The notes beneath the pieces were generated by a model. That model did no database searches. It had not been told where the DNA came from and worked only from the letters and a program-made list of their open reading frames with translations. A stretch of DNA of 64,000 nucleotides from Ceratotherium simum simum (Eukaryota; Chordata; Mammalia; Perissodactyla; Rhinocerotidae): NCBI RefSeq assembly GCF_000283155.1, contig NW_004454216.1, forward strand, positions 8,790,614 through 8,854,613, read 5' to 3'. Positions 60,001 to 64,000 of the stretch are shown piece after piece (positions within the stretch are counted from its first letter, which is position 1; every line of letters begins with the position of its first letter). Position numbers and translations under genes: made by a program.

Positions 60001-61273
60001 AGGAAAATTCCCAGGACACCCTCTGGAGAGACTCAGGGGCTCCCCACTCTTGCTCTCATCCTATGACTGCGTTTGTTCTGGAGAGCCCGACTCAACCCAA
60101 ATCCTTGCAGACACCAGACCACCCTCACGAGTATCCCAGCTCCAGAAGAGCCCTCCCCGCCATCACCCCCACACACAAATAAGAACAATTTTCTTCTTTC
60201 CTATTTTGAAATTGAAATGATTGCCCACTGGAGGGTGCTATAGTTATGTATCATAAAAACCTTAATAATACTGAAAATCATAAAAAATTAGCAACTACAT
60301 AAAAGGCTTTAAAATGGTGTGGAAGACTACATCATGTAATATAAAAAAAAGATGCTCACAAATAATTTTTAATAAATTTTCAAAATGATCTCAATATAAC
60401 ATTAAAATCCTAAAGGTAAGCCACAAGACGATAAAAAAAATCCGATCCCAAGTTATTTTTTAAATGCAAGTAAGAAAGAGACTAGAAGAAAATATAACGA
60501 AATATTAATATGGATGGGCTTTATAGGTAACTGAACATGTATTATTTTCATATTCATAATAAAAAATAAATAAAATGAGATACGTATATACTTAGCACCA
60601 TGTAAGTTTTCCTTCTGTACACACATACAACACAAATATAATAGTTATTTCTAAAATAAGTTAAAATAATGACAGCTTACACATACATGTTCCACAAAGT
60701 TTTAAAAACTCTTTCAAATACATTATTCATATTATCATTATAATAATATACCATGTATATCAGATGATGTACAATAATTATCTTTACTAAAAAAATTATG
60801 AAAAAAAAATTCAAACAAGCAGGTGTAGAGATACAATAAAATATAAATTAGTGTTTAAGTAAATTAAAAGTTAAGAAATCTTCAAGATCCAATGGGCAGA
60901 GTTTAAAGTAAAACGATGGTGTTCATACTTCTTCCAGAGCTCATAAAACAAATAAAAATGAAATAACACCAAAAAACAGGAATCATGTATATCTCCCATC
61001 CATACAACATATCCCACACCAGTTTTAAATTCATACTATAAATAATGAAATAACAATGAGTATACCTTCCATTTCAGTGTCAATCATAAGCATTAAACAA
61101 GTTTTCAAAATGGAACAACTTAGTCATGTTTAAATCTTCTTACCTCCAATAAGACATAAGCTTATGATGACTACAGTAATGAGACTTAGGAAAATAGAGG
61201 TGATGACCATCCACAGTTTGCACTTTCCAATCACATTCTTATTACAGGAGCTCCAAGAGCTTTCCTCGTTAGC
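41980..61273 (-). CDS. C3orf52: C3orf52 (TTMP), single-pass membrane protein, exon 2 to end
   Basis: This is TPA-induced transmembrane protein, a type II-like single-pass protein of the ER/secretory pathway. It is known to associate with lipase LIPH, and human variants cause localized hypotrichosis. Minus-strand exons are 61144-61273, 53463-53590, 48242-48312, 45031-45212 and a candidate terminal exon at 41980-42086. The joined frame is open (205 residues in this window) and covers a cytoplasmic piece, one hydrophobic segment and the lumenal domain. The first exon, with the start codon, was not found to the right of 61273 and probably lies beyond the window. N-glycosylation sequons NKT and NAT are present. 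Assignment rests on recalled human similarity and synteny. Confidence 0.92.
42560..42771 (-). mobile_element. MER20 DNA transposon (hAT-Charlie)
   Basis: Both termini resemble inverted repeats (cagggttctcat; ttgagaactagtg). Internal phrases are tgcattgtaggatgtttag, ccactagatgccagcatccc and cgtctccagactttgcc. It lies between the last two proposed C3orf52 exons and creates part of a 242-codon open frame. Confidence 0.88.
43200..43668 (+). mobile_element. L1 LINE 3' end, truncated
   Basis: ttgagggcattatgctaagc, gacaaatactgtatgatctc, a G-rich patch (gaggtggggggtgggggatg), tttcaataaaactgg and an A-rich tail. It is opposite in orientation to C3orf52. Confidence 0.88.
43669..45030 (-). other. C3orf52 last intron, distal part
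   Basis: Non-repetitive in appearance except an L2-like scrap at about 44440-44530. A 185-codon minus-strand open frame (43818-44375) has no family signal. Confidence 0.4.
45031..45212 (-). CDS. C3orf52: C3orf52 lumenal exon 3
   Basis: The exon has 182 nt, with acceptor tttgactttcag and donor gtaagt. It encodes RENATITYHLQFGVPSED (sequon NAT), FMKYMMCEELLRGVLLQDFH and GCETLGLDPASLLFY plus one G. The recalled human sequon at NISG is HVSG here, so one glycosylation site is absent. If the donor were not used, the frame would run to TGA at 44984-44986. Confidence 0.94.
45213..48241 (-). other. C3orf52 intron
   Basis: Few recognisable repeats: AT dinucleotide-rich stretch at 47585-47640 (atatatgtgtgtatatatgc) and MIR-like text at about 47990-48100. 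No exon or RNA gene recognised. Confidence 0.4.
48242..48312 (-). CDS. C3orf52: C3orf52 lumenal exon 2
   Basis: The exon has 71 nt, with acceptor tttatttcag and donor gtaaga. It encodes LTDVYSSSPSLSRYFTSVEI and then VDC plus two bases that make Ser with the next exon. It is too short to stand out as an ORF and was found by homology and phase. Confidence 0.93.
49030..49835 (-). mobile_element. L1 fragment, reverse
   Basis: tgctgggtccaagagtaggt, ttgccagcagttagagttac, aatttgcattgtcttgctta and aatgtattctcccagac. It is an L1 3' region read in reverse, so sense to C3orf52. Confidence 0.8.
52540..53215 (+). repeat. L2 LINE remnant
   Basis: L2 order is preserved: tactataataccctctaact, ttatctagaacactcctacc, cttatcctgagtatcacctc, gcccctcctctgtggctgta and ggcacccagcacgttatcta. 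Confidence 0.75.
53463..53590 (-). CDS. C3orf52: C3orf52 lumenal exon 1
   Basis: The exon has 128 nt, with acceptor cattctctgtag and donor gtaatg. It encodes TYIDEDENEILELSSNKT (sequon NKT), FLVMLKIPEDCVTEEELPH and LLTKR. It ends in phase 0. This is the most conserved part against the recalled human protein. Confidence 0.95.
54660..55178 (+). mobile_element. Possible LTR remnant
   Basis: Has the feel of a retroviral LTR: gaccaatcccaataaaagtc, then ctgtaataaatcctagtcat and tcctcctagcaaattaccga, ending ggggaccccaaaca. The ends and target duplication are not clear, so limits and class are tentative. Confidence 0.45.
56250..56420 (+). repeat. MIR SINE
   Basis: gctatgtgacctgagcaaat, cacttaaatctctgaagctg and tttcctcaacag: MIR core, forward. 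Confidence 0.7.
56600..56890 (-). repeat. Two adjacent reverse MIR pieces
   Basis: tatctcatgtaatcctcaaa and gacattgaggcttagagaaa in the first; aatgtggaaactgaggcc and aagttacaaattgg in the second. Confidence 0.7.
58256..58272. repeat. (GA)n microsatellite
   Basis: Nearly pure GA run, about eight to nine units, in the C3orf52 intron. Confidence 0.85.
60290..60800 (+). repeat. AT-rich, L1-like remnant
   Basis: AT content is very high. Phrases such as agagactagaagaaaatata and atattaatatggatggg suggest an old L1 3' end. Low certainty. Confidence 0.4.
61144..61273 (-). CDS. C3orf52: C3orf52 transmembrane exon
   Basis: The exon has 130 nt, entered in phase 0 after acceptor ctctgttctccag, with donor gtaaga. 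It encodes ANEESSWSSCNKNVIGKC and then a strongly hydrophobic run (KLWMVITSIFLSLITVV and IISLCLIG), the single membrane anchor. It ends with one base of the Val codon completed in the next exon. Confidence 0.94.
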
Positions 61274-64000
61274 CTGGAGAACAGAGGGAGATAGTGAGGC
61301 AGTCATTTGGTTTCAACAAGCATTTCTGAATACTGACTATGGGCCAGTGATACAGAAATGAAGGCAGCAGGATCCTGACTTCAAGAGGCTACATTCTACT
61401 GAGTCAAGTTTACAGTGGGGCAGAACGGAACCTCACAAAGAAGTTAGCAAGAAAATGCTCAGGGGGCTCTGAGGTGGGAAGGATAGGCAAGATTTTGAAG
61501 GATGGACAGAGAAAGGCATTCCAAACCCAGGAAAGAGCATCCTTGGTGTTGACTCACAATGGAACTGGCCAAGAGACCGGTCTGAGGCGAATGTGAGTTT
61601 CAGAAGTAATGAGAGTTAAGATTAGAGAGTGCAAGGATGGAGCATATTCGAGAGAGCTTTGAATGTTGCCAGAGCAGTTTGGGCTTAATCTGTTGTGTAC
61701 TGGGAACCTGTTGAAGGTCCTAGAACACACGAGCTGAGCTGAAGATTAAGAGAAAAATGATGTGTGGTTTAGAATGGACACACCAAGAAAAACCTAAAAA
61801 CCTACTGCTGTGGCCCAAACTTGGTGTAATCAGGGCCTGGGAAGTGAAATGAAGGGAAGGACGGGACAGACACCAGGAAATAAGCTGCAGTGGGCATAGT
61901 GAGGCGGAGTGTGGAGTCAGAGCAAGTAATTACAACCGCCACGGTTTATTGAACACTAACACCATTGCACCTCATTCTAACAGCCCTGCAAGGGAGGATT
62001 AGCCCATTTCAAAGACGCAGTTCAGAGAGATTAGCAGGACTAACCCCGGCTGTGTCACTGCAAAGCCAGAGCACTCTCCCTCTTGTCCACAGCCTCCCGG
62101 CGTCACTGTGCACAGCTCCAGGTTATGAACGTGCCTGGCTGTCACAGGGTGCCTCCACTCTCAGCGTGGCTGCCTGCCCCTAAAAGGCTCCATGACTCTT
62201 CTCCTACTTCCCACTGAGCCGTTAGGCAATTCCCACGTGGAGACCAAGGGAAACAACAGACTATGATGGGGGAAAAGTGTGTTTCTGTATCAGGATTCCA
62301 ATCCCAGTAATACCACTTAAAAGCAGGGTGACTATCAGCAAGCTACTGAAACTCGCCAGCCCCCAAGCCCTCAACTGTACAGCATATAAACAACAAATCT
62401 AGCTCACAGGGCTGTTGTAAAAACTAGAGATCAGGTACATGAAGCACTTGCTAAATAAATATTAGGAACTCAAGAAATGAGAACAATTGTTACTTAGCGT
62501 GTGCACCCATCCCACAGAGCAGGAACAGGCAATTCCCAAGGCTCGCTCCTGCATCGACACCTAGTTCACTTCTCTCCCATCATGATTCTGCTGGTGGCCA
62601 TCAGAAAAGGAAACTGTCCACATTAGGAAGGACTACAGTTCAACCTTTCTCAACGAGAGGTTCACAAGGCCGGCCACACATCAGAATCACCTGAGGAGGA
62701 AGGTAAACTCTACAGACCTAGGCCCTCCCTGGACCTCGGGGACCAGACTGTAGGGGAGGTGGAGGCAGGCCCTGGCTTGTCATTTTAAGCCTCCCAAAGT
62801 GAATCAATTGCTTTACTAGAGCTGAGACCTCTGGTCTGAAGCCTCCTCACTCTTCAGAGCCACGTCAAATATCTCCTTTGTGGGGGCGTCCCTACCACCC
62901 CACTGCCTGATCTGGTTTCATGTTCAAATAGAGACAGATATGGGCCTTATCTTCCTAGGCAAAGTGAAACGGCACAGGGGGAGAGGAGGTCCTTAAACTT
63001 CCCTGTTCTTATATCCCACACTTGGGCCTCATACAGATAACAGGCAATTAATAAATGAGTGTTGCTTGGTTATAGAGGGCTCCAAAAATTTTAAGAATGT
63101 ACTTTGAGAAAGTCTAGAGTAGAGGTCGCACCGTGGAGCCCCTGAGTGCATCTTAGACCGGCTCTTTGGGTCAGGTGTGAGGGGCATAATGAAGGCCCTG
63201 GAAATATCTGGACAGAGGAAACCCTCTTGTTTCTGGAGTCCAGGGACAGAGCCACCTCTCACCCCCACCAAAGACTGAGAACTGCTCCAAAGTCACCAAA
63301 ACCAGGTGCTCAATAAGGCACAGGGGAAAAAATTCTCAGTACAAGGAAGCTTTAACTTCTCAGGGGACAGAAACATATCTTCCTATTTACAGAGCTCCCG
63401 ACACACGTGCCATTTTCAGTCCTTATACAAGAGACAGTGGGGACCATAAAGATGAGTACAAAATGAAATGGTCTGGAGTCTCAAATGACTGCAGAACAAG
63501 GGTCCATGCACCTCTTTTGCCTCTTGTGCCGTCACATTCACTGTCCCCCAAAGATCACAAACTAGGACCCTAGTGGTTTGAGAAGATCACCATTCTGTGA
63601 CTTCCTGGGGGAACTCAGCTCAGAATCACACTGCCTTCATCTGTAGGAAATGCCTCTTCCTGTCCAGCCCTAAGCTGTCACCCTACACCATGGCCCCCTT
63701 CCCTGTCCTGTTGTCAGCCCTAAGGCAGAGGCCACTATCCTTTGCACGATTAATCTTCCCAGACGAAGTCATCGTAAAACAGTCTGTCAATCACTCCCAA
63801 CCCAACAACAGAGTACAGGGCTTCTCAGCCATCTGCACATTAGAATCAACAAGGAATTAGCATTTTTTAGAAGTGCCCCCAGGAGATTCCACTGTGCCTT
63901 GACGGTGGAGAGCTTCTGATACAGTAGACGTACACTACCTGTGCAGATGGATCATGAAAACACACGGCCTCCTTCACTGGCTTCTTCATTCTCTCTTGCC
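61274..64000 (-). other. C3orf52 first intron (partial)
   Basis: Upstream of the transmembrane exon on the minus strand. I could not find the N-terminal exon here. It contains old LINE-type text at about 61330-61750, a MIR-like piece at about 62300-62470, and two MER5-like hAT fossils at about 62640-62800 (acatcagaatcacctgagg) and 63815-63895 (cacattagaatcaacaagg). Confidence 0.5.
62640..62800 (+). mobile_element. MER5-like hAT fossil
   Basis: acatcagaatcacctgagga followed by ctacagacctaggccct, characteristic of the MER5A type. Decayed ends. Confidence 0.6.

Larger units (their letters stand above)
53591..61143 (-). other. C3orf52 large intron
   Basis: Contains a G-rich tract at 53857-53877, an LTR-like stretch at about 54660-55178, MIRs at about 56250-56420 (+), 56600-56780 (-) and 56790-56890 (-), a (GA)n at 58256-58272 and an AT-rich L1-like region at about 60290-60800. 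About 57,000-60,200 shows no gene or repeat I can name. Confidence 0.5.

Overview
This window is nuclear DNA from a perissodactyl mammal, almost certainly an equid (horse, donkey or zebra). The diagnostic signal is eight copies of the tRNA-derived ERE SINE, most with clear target-site duplications. They sit in a background of L1, L2, MIR, MER20 and solo LTRs around split genes with GT-AG introns. The gene order matches the human 3q13.2 interval SLC9C1 - GCSAM - C3orf52, here read in the opposite orientation. There are no bacterial-type operons, no CRISPR array and no structural RNA gene that I can recognise.

Layout. Positions 1-4.9 kb are L1 fragments inside an SLC9C1 intron. Positions 4,913-15,033 (+) carry the last coding exons of SLC9C1, the sperm Na+/H+ exchanger: its cyclic-nucleotide-binding domain (CNBD) and C-terminal tail. 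Positions 15-25.9 kb are intergenic, with two EREs, L1 pieces and two solo LTRs that lie close together. Positions 25,943-35,722 (+) hold all six coding exons of GCSAM, a germinal-centre B-cell signalling adaptor, predicted at 177 residues. Positions 35.8-41 kb are intergenic. From about 41 kb to beyond the right edge (-) lies C3orf52 (TTMP). Four certain coding exons and one candidate terminal exon are present, and the N-terminal exon was not found and probably lies outside the window. GCSAM and C3orf52 are convergent.

The three genes are neighbours but not a functional unit: sperm pH and membrane signalling, B-cell motility and signalling, and an epithelial/ER transmembrane protein. Almost all long open reading frames outside these exons are repeat-derived or chance.

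I found no new multi-gene system. The points most worth checking are: a possible loss of the usual C3orf52 stop codon that would add 34 residues; loss of two tyrosines in GCSAM; the absence of the canonical phosphate-binding arginine in the SLC9C1 CNBD; a run of five symmetric phase 0-0 exons encoding that domain; the one-sided, single-orientation distribution of EREs; and a pair of solo LTRs with legible ends. Comparisons with human proteins are from memory, not from an alignment run here.
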